A DNA stretch of 64,000 bases from Alisma plantago-aquatica. Lineage: Eukaryota > Streptophyta > Magnoliopsida > Alismatales > Alismataceae. Shown here piece after piece: positions 22,191-34,869 of this stretch. The notes under the pieces were generated by a model. That model saw nothing but the letters and a program-made list of their open reading frames with translations, did no database searches and had not been told where the DNA came from. How positions within the stretch are numbered: the first letter of the stretch is position 1; every line of letters begins with the position of its first letter. A program made the translations under genes and the position numbers. The DNA lies in the NCBI GenBank assembly GCA_963693085.1, contig OY856413.1, forward strand, positions 466,991,879 to 467,055,878, given 5' to 3'.

Positions 22191-24581
22191 TATATGATAC
22201 CTAGATATGGATCTATCATATATGATATGCAAGATCTACAAAGAAGTGATGGCCTTTGTGAAAGGACCAAGAAAGAAGTACCCCTCATTGGAGCAAGTGT
22301 TTCTGCCATAGATAGGAGTATCTTTCAATTTATTTCATCCTAAAGGGCAAGAAATAGAGTTGAGAACTGCTATTTCATATATTGCCAATAGATAGAAACA
22401 CTTTATTTTTGCATATTGTATGACAATGATGGAAATTAATAAAGTTGATGTTTCAATCTTAAAGATATGATCTTTGTGGAAATGCCTTGTTTATCTTGTG
22501 ATACATGGTATGCATAAGATAAAATGATACCTAAAGTTATTAATAACTCAAACAATCAAATTAGCATCAATCATGAGAAATTTATTTCTAGTTTCCATAT
22601 GATGGATAAATCTAGACTCTTTTGGTTGCATAACCAGTAAGAGACACGAATCTCTTGGACATGATTAATCAATCTTCACTAATGGTAGTGGGAGAATGAT
22701 TATCCTATTAGGTATAATACATGTGAGGAATTTACATACCTATTGGAGTAAATGCTAATACTTCAAATGGTGTTTAAAGAAATACCAAAATGAATATCTT
22801 GAAATGTTCAAGGATATCATAGATGAAGTATGAATTTGGTAAAGTGTTAATTCTTGATGAGATTAATGAATGAAATACTTGGACCAAATGTTTGAGATCC
22901 TTATGAGTGATTATGATAGTGTATCATAGTGAACTCATGATTAAGGCATGGTGATGTCTAAATCAAGAAGGAATCATACTCTAAGGAGTTAGAGAATGAT
23001 TATCAAATAACTGAATTCTTCTTAATAAAAGAATACCCTTCACTAATAAAAGGACATTAAGAATCACAAGGAGTTGTGAGTTCTTATATCCTTGACGGAT
23101 ACACCTCATTTATCTATGTGATGAGTTGTTCATGTGATGAGTCAACTATCTAGATGAATATGAGGAACCAAATTTTGAGTTATGGTTTATGACCATTACA
23201 TCCTGAATGACATCCATGTGAACCATAAGGTATGACCTTGATGGTAGCACCCATTGGATGAAATCCATAAGTGCAAATAAGTCTTAAGCGTTAAGACACA
23301 TGGATAACATTTTGAGAAGGATGATGCTTGTTGATTGCAATTTAATGATTAAGACATTTGTCATATGGATACTAAAACCACATTCCTATGAGGAATAAAA
23401 CAAGGATTTGTACGTGATACAACCTAAAGGTTTATGAGTCCATTAATGCAAATGAAGTCTATAAGTTACAATGGACTAATCAATGTGATTGATTGAGTAC
23501 AAGCAACTCAAAATTGAATCCTTACTTTGATGATATAGTCAAAGGGTTTGACTGATATGTCAAAGATAAATAAGGGATCTGTGATTTAGTGGGAGTGTGT
23601 TCACATTTCACATGTTGATGTGAAATGGAAATGTTCTAGAATGGAAATCCAAAGTGGAAATTATCTTTAAGGAAGATAGAGATGTTTCCTATGTGATAGG
23701 AATAGAGATCTATAGAGATAGTTATCGAAAAACCTCTTGACCTGAAAAGAGAAAGCATACATTGGTAATCTGTACTGAAGGGTTCAGTATGCACAGATTC
23801 AATGGGATAAAACTTGTCCATGATACATGGAGTTAGTATGCCAAGGCCAAGTGTCCAATTCTTATGAAGAATGGGAACACTAAGAATAGATATGGATCTA
23901 TCATGTATCTAATCATCCTATTATCTTGCATGGCAAGAACAAAATGCATTCATCATCTTGTATGTAGGACATGACAATATGATGTGCTCATCCTGATAAC
24001 TCGTATGTGAGACATGATGAGTGGATGTCTGTCTGCTTCCAGTAAGGGTTACTGGAATACCATGAGAACTTGATAAGTACTTGAGAAGTACTAGTTCTAT
24101 GGAGATAAGGAAGAGTTCAATGTAAAGAGTTACATTGATGCGAACTTCTGAAAGGACAGAAAATTAATCGCAATATATATAGGATATATAAAAGTGAAAG
24201 TTTGTTGATAATTGGAAGTGTTCCAATAAAACCATTTAAAAAGAAATGCCGAGTATCTATGTGTTAGAGAACAGCAGTGGATACTATATGGATCTGAAAG
24301 TTCATGAGATGAACTTATAGATATTCCGCTCATTGATGACAAGTATGGAATCCTTGATCATGCTATGTGGATAAAGGTTAGCAAAGGAATACTAGATCGC
24401 ATATTATGGCATCTCCATCTCATACGTGTGACGTACATCGAAGAGATGAGAGACATGTAATTAATACTGACTTTGGCAAGGTGTTTCCATAACTCACTAT
24501 GTAGGCACAAGAGCACAGTAACATGTGGGACATGTTTGAAGATCACTATGAATATGATTCAAGGGTGATTGGCTCACAGTG
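22190..24581 (+). pseudogene. Shredded pol remnants of B1
   Basis: Only scraps of a copia pol can be read: a KTTFL fragment near 23375 followed by a stop, a VIQP-like and VYKLQW-like fragment near 23420-23470 (the reverse transcriptase region of copia), a GSIMY-like fragment near 23900 and an IDDKYGIL-like end near 24340. There is no continuous RT, RNase H or integrase. The same scraps with the same breaks occur in B2 (45203-47600). Confidence 0.7.
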
Positions 24582-24593
24582 CAAGTGGGAGTC
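24582..24593 (+). other. Polypurine tract of B1
   Basis: It reads caagtgggagtc, directly before the 3' LTR. B2 has the same tract at 45192-45202 on the minus strand. Confidence 0.8.
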
Positions 24594-26839
24594 TGTTGGT
24601 ATGTATTCCTTGAGAGCCAATCATGGGATGATTGGTGGGATACATTAAGATTGATTTGATAAACATCAAATGCAAGCTTCCAATTCTTTCTGGTTTAGTC
24701 ATATGAGATAGTGATAGAATAGATTGAATGTCTAGAGAATGATAGTACTCAATGACGTATGCTTTCAGGTTGAGGACCTAAATGATGAGATCATACAGAT
24801 GCTAAGAGTTTGTACATTCTTGTTATGTCCCTAGTCGGATGTCATTGTGAAAGGTAGATAGACAACAATGACACACAAGACTAGATTGTGATGTTGGTTG
24901 ATGACAGAATCTCATTAGTCATGATATAGAGATATCAAACCAAACACATAGGTACTTGTTAGAGAACAAGTGTACCAGACAGACCCACCGTGAGTTTGAC
25001 ACATGGAACCATGACATGGTAGTCACAGTCAGTACTCACAATGATGGTGGTGAGTGTGATTCTTTGACCTGAAATCACTACACTCAACCCATGTCGTTGG
25101 GCACACTTTGGCATCATCAAACGCAGTCCTGAAACATGGGTTGTTATAAAGGTGTTGATTGGGTGGCTTTGACACATGCGGCTTTTGAGGGGTGAGTGAT
25201 AGATATGGGATTTTTCCCTCTTGAGGGAGTTTGATATCTAAGGCCACTTGATGAGTAGGATTGAAATAGGCATGCACACACATGTGTGAATCAGTATGTG
25301 ATATTGATGTCATACATATCTCTTCCAATCTACTCTGAGATCAAGAAAGTGAATGAACGTTGACAGGATGACTGTTCCATGCCTCGAGTTCATTCAGGAT
25401 ATCAATGAAAAAGGAATTATACATTTTCTAGAACACCATTCACGGATTGTATGATTGAAAGTTGTTCTCCAACTTTCTACTTTCACTTGGGTAGCACTGA
25501 TGTGTGACTAGGCACCGCTCTTTGCTTGTGAAGTCATAAGTGTTATGGACTTTCACTACCAACGTGAAATGGACCTGCAGGGTCACACACATAGGATTTA
25601 ACCTAGAAGAGGAGTTTTGTCCACAAACAATGTTTAGATTGATTGCTAAAGGAGTTTAGTATTTCAATTAAACACTCAATTGATTGATAGCTCAAAATCA
25701 TAGTGTTCAAGGTGTTGAACAGAGTGATTAGAGTATCAGATTGATTGAAACCGCAATGGACTAATTTTGCACAATCTGCACTCCCAATCGATCGGCTCAT
25801 GAGATGAATCGATCGGCTCAGCTTGGTGAACCGGTCGGCTCAGGTGGTGAGTCAATCGGCTCATGATCAGGGTGAAATGATTGCTTCAAGTGTTGAAACG
25901 ATCGGTTCAACTGATGCAACTGAGCACATTGGGAAAGTAGGATTGGTGAGAGTTTTCCTTTCGTTTCACTTGCCCAATTTGATTGGAACAAGGATTGGTA
26001 TTTGATACTAATTAGAAACAAAAGATGGAAAGTCAATCGGGAACTGACCAGGACCACCAATCGACTGGTTCAGAAGTGAACCGACCGGTTGAGGTGTCCC
26101 AACCGATCGGTTGAGGTGTCAAATGACCGGTTCAGATCCCCAACCGACCATTTCAGTTGTGAAACGATTGGTTTAGGTTGCGAGTTGGTTGTTTTGTGGA
26201 AAATCTCGAACCCTTCTACTCCTGCTTTTAGTCCCGCATTGCCCGGGATGGGGAACCCTATCCCATGACCCTCCTATATATAGGGGTATTAGGGGCTTCT
26301 AAAAGTACAACTCTGTGCAAACCAGTTGCTCTGCAAAGTTTTCATTCTCTTTGGTTTTGGTAACTGAGAGAGCCCGAGCAAGTGCTACCCGATAAGGGAG
26401 GCACAGTAAGGGAAAGAAAACTGCAAAAAGCAATTGGTGGCAGGAGAGTGTGTTGGTGACTAGTACGTTGACAGGAGGGTGAGACTCCTTCCAATTCCTT
26501 ATGGGACAAGGATATTGGAGTTCCAGGTGGTCCGTGTGGACTACTTCAGAGGCGGGAGGTTTCTGCCGCTAGGAGGACAACTGTCAATCCCGACAGTTCC
26601 GGTGAAACCAGGAGTCGTCAGTCCCGGTGCGACTAGGAGCTGCACAAACACTATCTAAGAACGGAGGTGAAGACCACGCAAGGCGTGAGGTATTGTCGCC
26701 GAGCAAGCCTCGGGACAAGGTATGATTCCACAAACCATCCTTTCCTATTGTATAGACGTTGACGCGTTTCCTTGTTCCGGGTTTGGGGGATAATTTTTTT
26801 TGTTTCCGCTGCCTTCTCTGCCTCCCCTAAAACCCAACA
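24594..26839 (+). repeat. 3' LTR of B1 (intact, 2.25 kb)
   Basis: It starts TGTTGGTATGTATTCC and ends AACCCAACA, and aligns with the split 5' LTR. Motif arrays lie at about 25790-25910 and 26055-26175 and the TATA-like box at 26274. It preserves the site into which element C inserted in the sister LTR (gacgttgacgcgtttcc, 26755-26771). Confidence 0.93.
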
Positions 26840-26844
26840 CTTCT

Positions 26845-28960
26845 AAGGGATTGTAGTATTGTATTATAATGGTCTTCATCTACAACATCACAACATAATG
26901 CTGTATCAAAAATAAGGAATTGAACCCTATTAGACATGGTGGGATCTATGATGATTTTATCATTCTTCTGACTTCCTTTTAGGATATGCTCAAGAAACCA
27001 CAATGTATACACTTAAGTTTGTACCTTCTAACTTGATTTAAAAGACACCATATGAGATATTGAATGGAAAATGTCCCAATATGTCTTTTATAAATATTTT
27101 GGGATGTGAAACTTATGTCTAGAAATACTCTTCTAAAAATCTTGGACCAAAATTAAAGAACAGTCATTTTGCTAGATATCCTAAGGAAACCAAGGGTATT
27201 ACTTCCATATTCAATCTAAACACGATGTGTATATTATAGAACTATTGTATTTCCTAAAAATGAATCTTTTCTCAGGGAACCAATGGGAGGAAAATAGAAC
27301 TCAAAGAAGTTCAAGTCCAATAAGATAACATTGAACCTATAAAGGTCGATAAAGAACAAGAGGAGTCACAAATTATTGTGGAATATCAAGTTCCTCTTGT
27401 AACACAGGAACCTAAATCTAGTAGGGCACATCTTGAGCCAGATAGATATGGATTTCTCATGACTCAAAAAGATTACATGTTGTTCATTGATAATTATGAA
27501 CCAACAATATACAATGAGGATATTGATGGATCATATCCTGATAAACGGATTGAAGACATGAGATATGAGATGGTCTTTATGTATACTATCAAGGTATAGA
27601 CCTTAATGGATCCCCTTAAGGGTAAAACACATAGGGTGCAAAATGGTTATTCAAAGAAAAGGCCCACATGGATGGTATTGTACAAACCTAAAAAGGCTCT
27701 TGGTAGCAAAAGGTTTCAATAAAGTTCAAGGCTTTGACTATGAAAAAACATTTTCACTAGTTGTCATGGTTAAATCCATCAGGATCATGCTTGCTCTTGC
27801 ATCTTATCATTACTAAGAAATAAGGAAAATAGGCACTAAAACCACATTCCTCAATGTGAATCTCTTAGTAGTTGTGCACATAACACGGTGTGAAGGTTTT
27901 ATTGCTCTAAAATGAAATAAAAAAAGGTCTATAAGTCTTTTCATGGATTGAAGAAAGTATCTCAGATCTAGAAACTTCATTTTCACGGGACAATCAAATA
28001 GTTTGGGTTTATTAAAAAGAAGATATGCTTTATGCTTACAAGAAGGTTAGTGGGAGCATAATTGTATTCCTTATATTATATATTGATGACATACTTTTGA
28101 TGGGGAATGATGTCTCTACTCTATAGTTGGTTAATACACAGTTGGGAAATACCTTCTCTATGAAGGACTTAGTGTAAACATCCTATATACTAGGAATCAT
28201 GATCTATCAAGATATATCTAGAAGGATCTCGGTCTAAGTCAAAGTACATACATTGAGAAAGTGCTAAAAAGGTTCACCATGCAAGAGTCTAAGAGGAGAA
28301 AATTACCCATGTCTCATTTAATAAGTCTCTATAGATCTTAATGTCCCAACTCTTATGAAGAGAGGACATGCATGAGTAAGATTCCATATGCATCTGCAAT
28401 TAGATCTATCATGTATGCAATGTTGTGTACACGTCAGAACAACTCATATGCTTTGAGCATGATGAGTAGGTACCACTTAAATCTCGAGGAAGGTCACTAG
28501 ATTTTTGTAAAGAACATCCTTAAGTATTTGAGAACAAATAAGGATCCTTTCCTTATTTATTGTGGTGAGGAAGAGTTGGTTATAAAGGGTTACACCAACA
28601 GAAGATTTCAAACTGATAAGTAAAACTACTAATTGTAATCAAATTTTATATTTTGCCTTAATAGTGGAGTTGTGAGCTAAAAAATTCCAAGAAAGAGATA
28701 GAAGCATGTTCTACATTGGAGGCCAAGTACATTGCTACCTCCAACATAAAAAAGGAAGTAGTATGGATCAATAATTTTGTTGGTGAATTAGGAGTGGTTC
28801 CATCCATTGACAATGTAGTAGAACTATACTATGACAACAACAGAGTCATTATACAATGTAATGAACCCATATCACATCAGAATTTCAATCATATACTATG
28901 GAACTACCATCAAACACAAGAAATTTTACAATTAGGAGACATGAAGATTTTTTGAGTACC
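26845..28960 (+). pseudogene. Copia element A: rest of integrase, reverse transcriptase and RNase H (decayed)
   Basis: Continues the pol interrupted at 11617. Readable in shifting frames: the end of integrase (KTPYEILNGKCPN, ILGCETYV, NLGPKLKNS, YPKETKG; about 27050-27200), a hinge with EPDRYGFLMT (about 27440), then the reverse transcriptase (GSKRF, AFLN-like TTFLN near 27845, a Y-x-D-D-like YIDDILL near 28080) and RNase H (IPYASAI, MYAMLCTR near 28395-28440; EAKYIATSN, KEVVWINNF and VELYYDNN at 28716-28840). Stops and indels are frequent. It is older than the B elements by degree of decay. Confidence 0.82.
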
Positions 28961-29078
28961 AACTAGAAGCAATGTTTTGACCCTATGAAAAAGCACCTTC
29001 ACAACAAAATCATGATGAGAATTTTAGATCACCTAGATTTTGATTTGCGAGTGATTGGCTCTAGAATAAATAGGAGAC

Positions 29079-30139
29079 TTTTGGTAATATGCCCTAAGAT
29101 CTAGTCATATGATGACTGTAATGACACACTTTGTAATTGATTTGGTTATTAACAAAGGAAATTCCAATTATTATATTTACTTCAATATGAGATAATGAAT
29201 TAATATAATAATGTGTTAAGAATGAATGACTCAATCACATGTGATTTCTGGTTAAGTACCTAGACCTAAAAACATGTGTTTGTTAAGAATGTCCATTCTT
29301 CTCTACATATCTAGTGAGATATTATTGTATAAATTAGGGAAAATTAATACATTAATATTAGTATATGTGGTGATTGATGACTATGTCTCATTAGTTAATA
29401 TATTGGATATCAAATCAAACACATATGTAATTGTTATAAATAAATGCATTGGAAATACCCAACTTTAGTATGAAACATGGAAGCCATAATGGATGTCATA
29501 ATCATATCTCATGTGACAGGGGTTCTTATGATCCTTAGGCAAGAAGTCACTACAATGATCACATGATGTTCGATGTAATGTAGACTGCTCAACTCACCCT
29601 TGAATAAGGGTTGCCATAAAAGTAGCACTTGGGTTCACTATGACACATGTTGATTAGTGTGAGTGATGTAGATATGATTTGTCCCTCCTACTAGAGTGAT
29701 ATTCCAACTACTTGATGAGTGAGACTATGAAATGCATGGCCATACTCATGTGAGTTAGAATGTGTTGCTAAGTTAATATGTATCTCAAATAGTCTACTCT
29801 AGATCAAGGAACATAGATTGAACATTAAGAGAATAACATTTCCATGGCTCAGATTCAATCTAGATATGAGAGACAAATGAATTTTAGAATCACTATAAAA
29901 CTCATCATGGTGCTAGGTTGAAGTTGTTATCTGACTTCTCCAGTTTCTTAGGTGATAATGAAGTTGTTATAGATACCAATCATTGTCTATGAAATCACAG
30001 TACAATAATATATATTTTTCTACTGACATAATTTGGAGCCTATAGGGTCACACACATAGGATGCATAGGGAAGATGAGTATAAAATGGACTAAGCCAATC
30101 GATTAATCGACTTTTAGTAAGCAAGCTATGAAAAGACGA
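29079..30139 (+). repeat. 3' LTR of copia element A, first part
   Basis: It begins at ttttggtaatatgccc, right after a tag-gagact purine stretch and at the point equivalent to the B LTR start (gggagtc then TGTTGGTATGTATGCC). The TG start has decayed to TT. Several blocks resemble the B LTRs in the same order, for example tttgtccctcct near 29680 and the gtcacacacataggat block near 30045. It is cut at 30139 by the CACTA element. Confidence 0.7.
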
Positions 30140-30159
30140 CACTACTAAAATAATGGTCT

Positions 30160-31030
30160 ATAGTGTCAGTTTTTTTAATCCTGTAGCATCACTTTTTAAC
30201 TGACGTCTAAGTGGCCGTCGCTATGGAATTTTCTCTATAGGGTCGGTTTTTTTGACTAATGAAAACCGACATTATAGAGTAAAAACCGACCCAAGAGGCT
30301 GTAAAAACCCTAACCCAAGCGAGAAAGAAGAGGTTGTAAGGTCAGTTATTTCTAAAAAACTAACCCTAGAAATGTCTTGTAAGGTCGGTTATTGCTAGAA
30401 AACTGACCCTATAAAGAAACAGAGGTTTTTTCAGTTCAGAAATATGCCGACCGAGAAGATTTCGGTCGAGAAAATTGTCGACCAAGAAAGTACTGTCTTA
30501 AACTTCTTAGAGGTCTTTTAAGGTCGGTTATTTCTAAAAAACTGACCCAATAGAGTACAAAAATGAGCTTTCTGATCCCATTTCCTATAAGGTCGGTTAT
30601 TCCTAAAAAAACTGACCCAAGAAATCTATAAGGTCGATTTTTTTTAAATAAACGACCCTAGAAGTTAAAAAATTGACCCTATAAAGCAACATAGTTCCTG
30701 TAAGGTCAGTAACTTGATCGATCGAGAAATTTGTTGACCGAGTGCATTTCAATTGAGAAAATTGTCGACCAAGAAAGTACTATCTTAAGCTTCCCAGAGG
30801 TCTTGTAATGTCAGTTATTTCTAAAAAACCGACCTTATAAAGCAATAGAGGTTTGCTCGGTCGAGAAATACGTCGACCGATATGATTTTGGTCGAGAAAA
30901 TTGTCTTCCAAGAATGTACTATCTTAAGCTTCCCAGAGGTCTTTTAAGGTTGATTATTGCTAAAAAAACTGACCCTATAGATCTATAAGGTCGATTTTTT
31001 AAAATAACCGACCCTAGAGTTTACAAATTT
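30160..31030. repeat. Left subterminal repeat region of CACTA element D
   Basis: Many copies of aaggtcggttatt and its complement-like partner aaaaactgacccta form short inverted pairs. Three copies of a longer block of about 110 bp (about 30421-30535, 30700-30815, 30840-30955) contain gctcggtcgagaaat and ttaagcttcccagaggtct. In En/Spm-type elements such repeats bind the TNPA-like protein. Confidence 0.85.
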
Positions 31031-31399
31031 TTTAAAAGAAAAATTTTGCAGAACAAAAATCTTCAAAACAATAACCTGCAGAATAGAAATCTACTTTATA
31101 AAGATCAAAACCTACAATAAAAAGTAGACTTGCAAATGTAATGATGCAAGCTAGAAATTCATTCCAAAGCCACATTTGCTAGCTTTTATGTCCATTCAAA
31201 TTATTAATTTCCAAACCACACATTCATAAAAAAAATGATTCATATATATATTCAGTTGAGACATTCATACACACATCACATCATAACATTCACAAAATGA
31301 TAGATTGCAAGTCTAAGATGATATTAAAAATTAATGTCAGATACAAAAGTAAATTTAAAAGAGTTTTAAAACCACATACATAATGGAGCTGACATATGC

Positions 31400-34300
31400 A
31401 TTCAATCCAATGCTATATTGACTTCATTTAGAAAAGCATCTGACCACTCTTCTCAGAATTCATTTAAGTCCTCAGGTGTGTAAGGTTGAGTTGTAAAGAT
31501 CTGTAACAGAAAATGCACATGCTAATATTTTATAAAATGACTACAACTCACTTGTAAATTTATGCTGTTATTTTTTTATTACCTGATCTATAGTCTGAAT
31601 GTCATGTGATGCTTGTTTGACAATAGCTTGCATATATTTCATTACATAGTAGCCACAAGCCCAACCATTATTTTGTATAGGACACTAAAAATAATGAATT
31701 ATACTTAATTTTAGTAAACTACTATAAACAAAGTTGAGATAAGACTATAAGAGTTGACATATAAGAGTTGACATATAAGAGTTGAAAATTAATACATATA
31801 AGACTAAGCAGTTGTCAAAGTAGATACCTTGACATTTTTCAAAGTCAATGTCTTTTAATTTTGTGGGTATTTGTCTTCCACCTTCACGAAAAGCCTTTAT
31901 ACCCCTATCAATTAAACGATAGTTTGTAAAATAGAAATTCTAAATAGAAATATCATGTTGAAGCATTGACTAGATTTATGCTTTACTCCATAGATGGTAA
32001 TTTTAGTTTGTGACCCCTTGTTTTTCCCATTGGGTCAAGATAATAAAGAGTCATCAATTTTGGGACAACCACCACTGATTCCCAATGTCTAGATCTGAGT
32101 AAGAATAAAATAAACATTAAAATAAATAAATTTATTCATTAATAAAATTATATTGAATAATAATAGTTACTGGACGTTAAAAGGAATTAGGATAATTTCC
32201 TTTCCCACACTAGCAAAATATTTGAATGCAGTAGATAAGTACTCATTCACATCCTCAATATGTGTCTCCACTTGACTAGTGACTGAAGGAACTAAGAATC
32301 CAACATTCCTTATATCAAAGTTTATGGTCTCGATATATAAATGGCTATAAAACATTTGTAATTATTTTCATATATAGAAATAAGCTAAAAATGTGTATTG
32401 GAATTTTCTATATTGATAGATCCTTACCTTATCCATACTTGTAATATCAATGTATTCAGCCAATCATACCGGAACAACTCTATAATATCATCAAGAAAAA
32501 TATAACTGTCAAAGTCCCTCCCAGTCGCATCTTCTGTTAAATTGACCAACATTTGTAATCCAGAGCTTTGGTTGGCTAAGTATCGACACAAACATTTACA
32601 TTTACTTCCCAACTCGTCGAATGTGGATTTTGGAATAAAAGATGGCTTGGGAATAGGAGGACGACTAGTAGAATTTTTACTTTTTGGTTTGCAAACCTAT
32701 TAATTAAATTACATACTTATATTACACGAGTTCATATATGCAGTCAAATATGAAAAACATGGTAGAATTAAAGTATACCTTGTCATTGATAACCAAGTAT
32801 CTAGGCCAACCCACCATAGCACCCTCTGCTTCTTCAACTGTACTATATTCAGGATTAGGTATGGGTAGTTGTTTGTCCCCATTCCTTCATACATAAGATG
32901 GATGGACACATGACAAATGTCATCAATAATTTATTGGCAATGCATTGTACCACCAAGGTTGTATATCTTTCTCGCTGCGACAACATTATATTCTGAAACC
33001 TCCACTGTAAGTTTACAGTTGATACCAACCTAGAATTGAAATAATATAAGTTATATATGAAACGGTAAACCAGAAACCTACTACAACTATATATATATAG
33101 TTATATATATCATACTAATAACACACCATATAGAACAAAAACTTACTGTAGATTGTTGTGGTGGGTCATTGGGAGTGCTCCCATGACCTTCTATAGTTGT
33201 AGCATGGGCTTGTACCTCATCATATGAGAGACACACCGTTTGAATAGGTTGAGATGGTTGAGTAGGCTGAAATGAAGACATTATTTCTTTTACTTTCTGT
33301 GCTACTAATGCTTCAACTTCCTCTTGTGTAAGACCTCCTGCACGACCTCTTTTAGATTGCGAAGGGTCAAAATAAGACTTGAATCCTATGCCAGCTCCTA
33401 ATCCCCTAACACGACCAGGATGCTCCTTGTACCAAGAGAAAATGATAGTTTATCCATGTGGGTAGTTGGGATGAACTTTCCTTCCTTCCTTTTCTCATGG
33501 AGATCAATCTATTCATAGTTAATAAAAATATTAAATCACAATATCAATTAGATAAAAATAAATCTAAGTTTGTGGGAGTTACTCTTTACTTAGTTGGGAT
33601 AAACCTACCATCTTTTGTGCCACCTCCTTAGTTGCAGGGTTGACAATTTCACCTGCTCGATTCTTTCTAGCATCAATCCATTGCAAGTGTTGGGGTGGAC
33701 GCTCAGCTTGAGTTGTACTAGACTCTTCTCTAGAAGAGAGTTTCTTCTCTTGTAGTTGGCGGCGAAAGGCATAACCACTGGGCCTGAAGCGATGGTCATG
33801 CACATTTTTGGCCCGTCTTTTCTTTTAGACCTTGTGAATAGCCTGATCATTTAAAATGAGGTATTGCTATTTAGACTTGGCAAACATATATAAAAAGATT
33901 CACCTCCTTAATTGTATAAAATCAAAGATTCATACAATACATCACAATTTTTATTACCTGAAACTCTTCTGATTTCCTAGCTACAACAAATCTTTCCCAC
34001 ACCTCAGGATCTATAAAAACATATATATATATCTATTGCTTTCTTCTTTTGTTTAGGATTATCTATAAATTCCCTTTTGAGATATGTCTTAAAAGCCCTC
34101 CATCGTACACCACAATGTTGTAGCACTTTTTTCTTGTGATCTTTTTCATTTAGATGAAAAACACCCTATACATGCAAAAGAAGTAATAATGTTGTCTTAA
34201 AAAGGATATGTATTTCCAAGCAAACTAAATTAGAATCAATGAACAAAAACATAATAAAATAATATCACTTCCACTCACATATATATCTTTCCATAGGAGG

Positions 34301-34563
34301 TCTTTTAAGGCATTAGAAACATCATGCCAATTTTCTATATCTATTGCCACCTTACTGCGCGCGGTTGCCCCTACATAATGCTTAAAAGCACTAGCATGTT
34401 CCCCAATAGGTGCTCCTATGACATCAAACTAGACTGCCAATTTCTCCCCTTTGGCCCTGAGCTCCTGCAGCCTACGCATTAGTGTGGGACTTCTACTTTT
34501 CTTAGCATCACCACTACCATCCTCATGGTGCTCATGCTCAAAATGTTCATCTTCACTTGCCAT
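31400..34563 (-). pseudogene. Second CACTA gene: Transposase_24 (PTTA/En/Spm) region plus Ulp1-like cysteine protease, multi-exon
   Basis: Spliced gene on the minus strand with at least seven exons visible. Exon 1 (34563-34279) starts MASEDEHFEHEH, contains MRRLQELRAKG and WHDVSNALKDLLW and ends at a GTGAGT donor. Exon 2 (from 34165) has HCGVRWRAFKTYLKREF and WERFVVARKSEEFQ. Later exons hold HDHRFRPSGYAFRRQL, then PGRVRGLGAGIGF (about 33420) and EAEGAMVGWPRYLVINDK (about 32790-32840). The protease part has SRHWESVVVV with LDPMGK (about 32000-32080; His and Asp) and CPIQNNGWACGYYVMKYM (about 31640-31690; Cys). All three residues of a C48/Ulp1 triad are present. Damage: three stops, each fixable by one C-to-T reversal (near 34430, 33833 and 31459), and an AT-run frameshift near 34025. 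SUMO-protease-like function is inferred from family resemblance only. Confidence 0.8.
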
Positions 34564-34869
34564 TTTAGAACCTGCAAGCATACATGATAAAAGAAACATA
34601 AGTGATAATAAAAGCACAAGTGGTTGAATGATATATGATGTGTATTTATAAGATTACATGCTTGAATGATAATAAAATAAATAATTCAAAGAATACATTC
34701 CTCTGGTATTGGTTGAGTTGTTAGTCAAGTAAAATTCCTACAACATGTTCTTGTCGTTTATAGTATTCATCGGTGTTATCTTCAACATTTACACTTGGAA
34801 AACCAACTGAGAATGGGTTGGAATCATCATACTTTTTTGTAGTATTGTTCTTCATTTATAGGATCTATA

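Larger units (their letters stand above)
11618..26839 (+). mobile_element. Copia-type LTR element B1 (non-autonomous; contains nested element C)
   Basis: Plus-strand LTR element with an exact 5-bp duplication, cttct (11613-11617 and 26840-26844). The 5' LTR is 11618-13792 plus 19911-19983, split by element C; the 3' LTR is 24594-26839. Without C it is about 9.1 kb. The primer site is at 19985 and the polypurine tract just before 24594. The interior is about 4.6 kb with a decayed gag and only scraps of pol. It inserted into the integrase of copia element A. Element B2 (42950-52057, opposite strand) is a second copy of the same family with the same interior. Confidence 0.93.
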
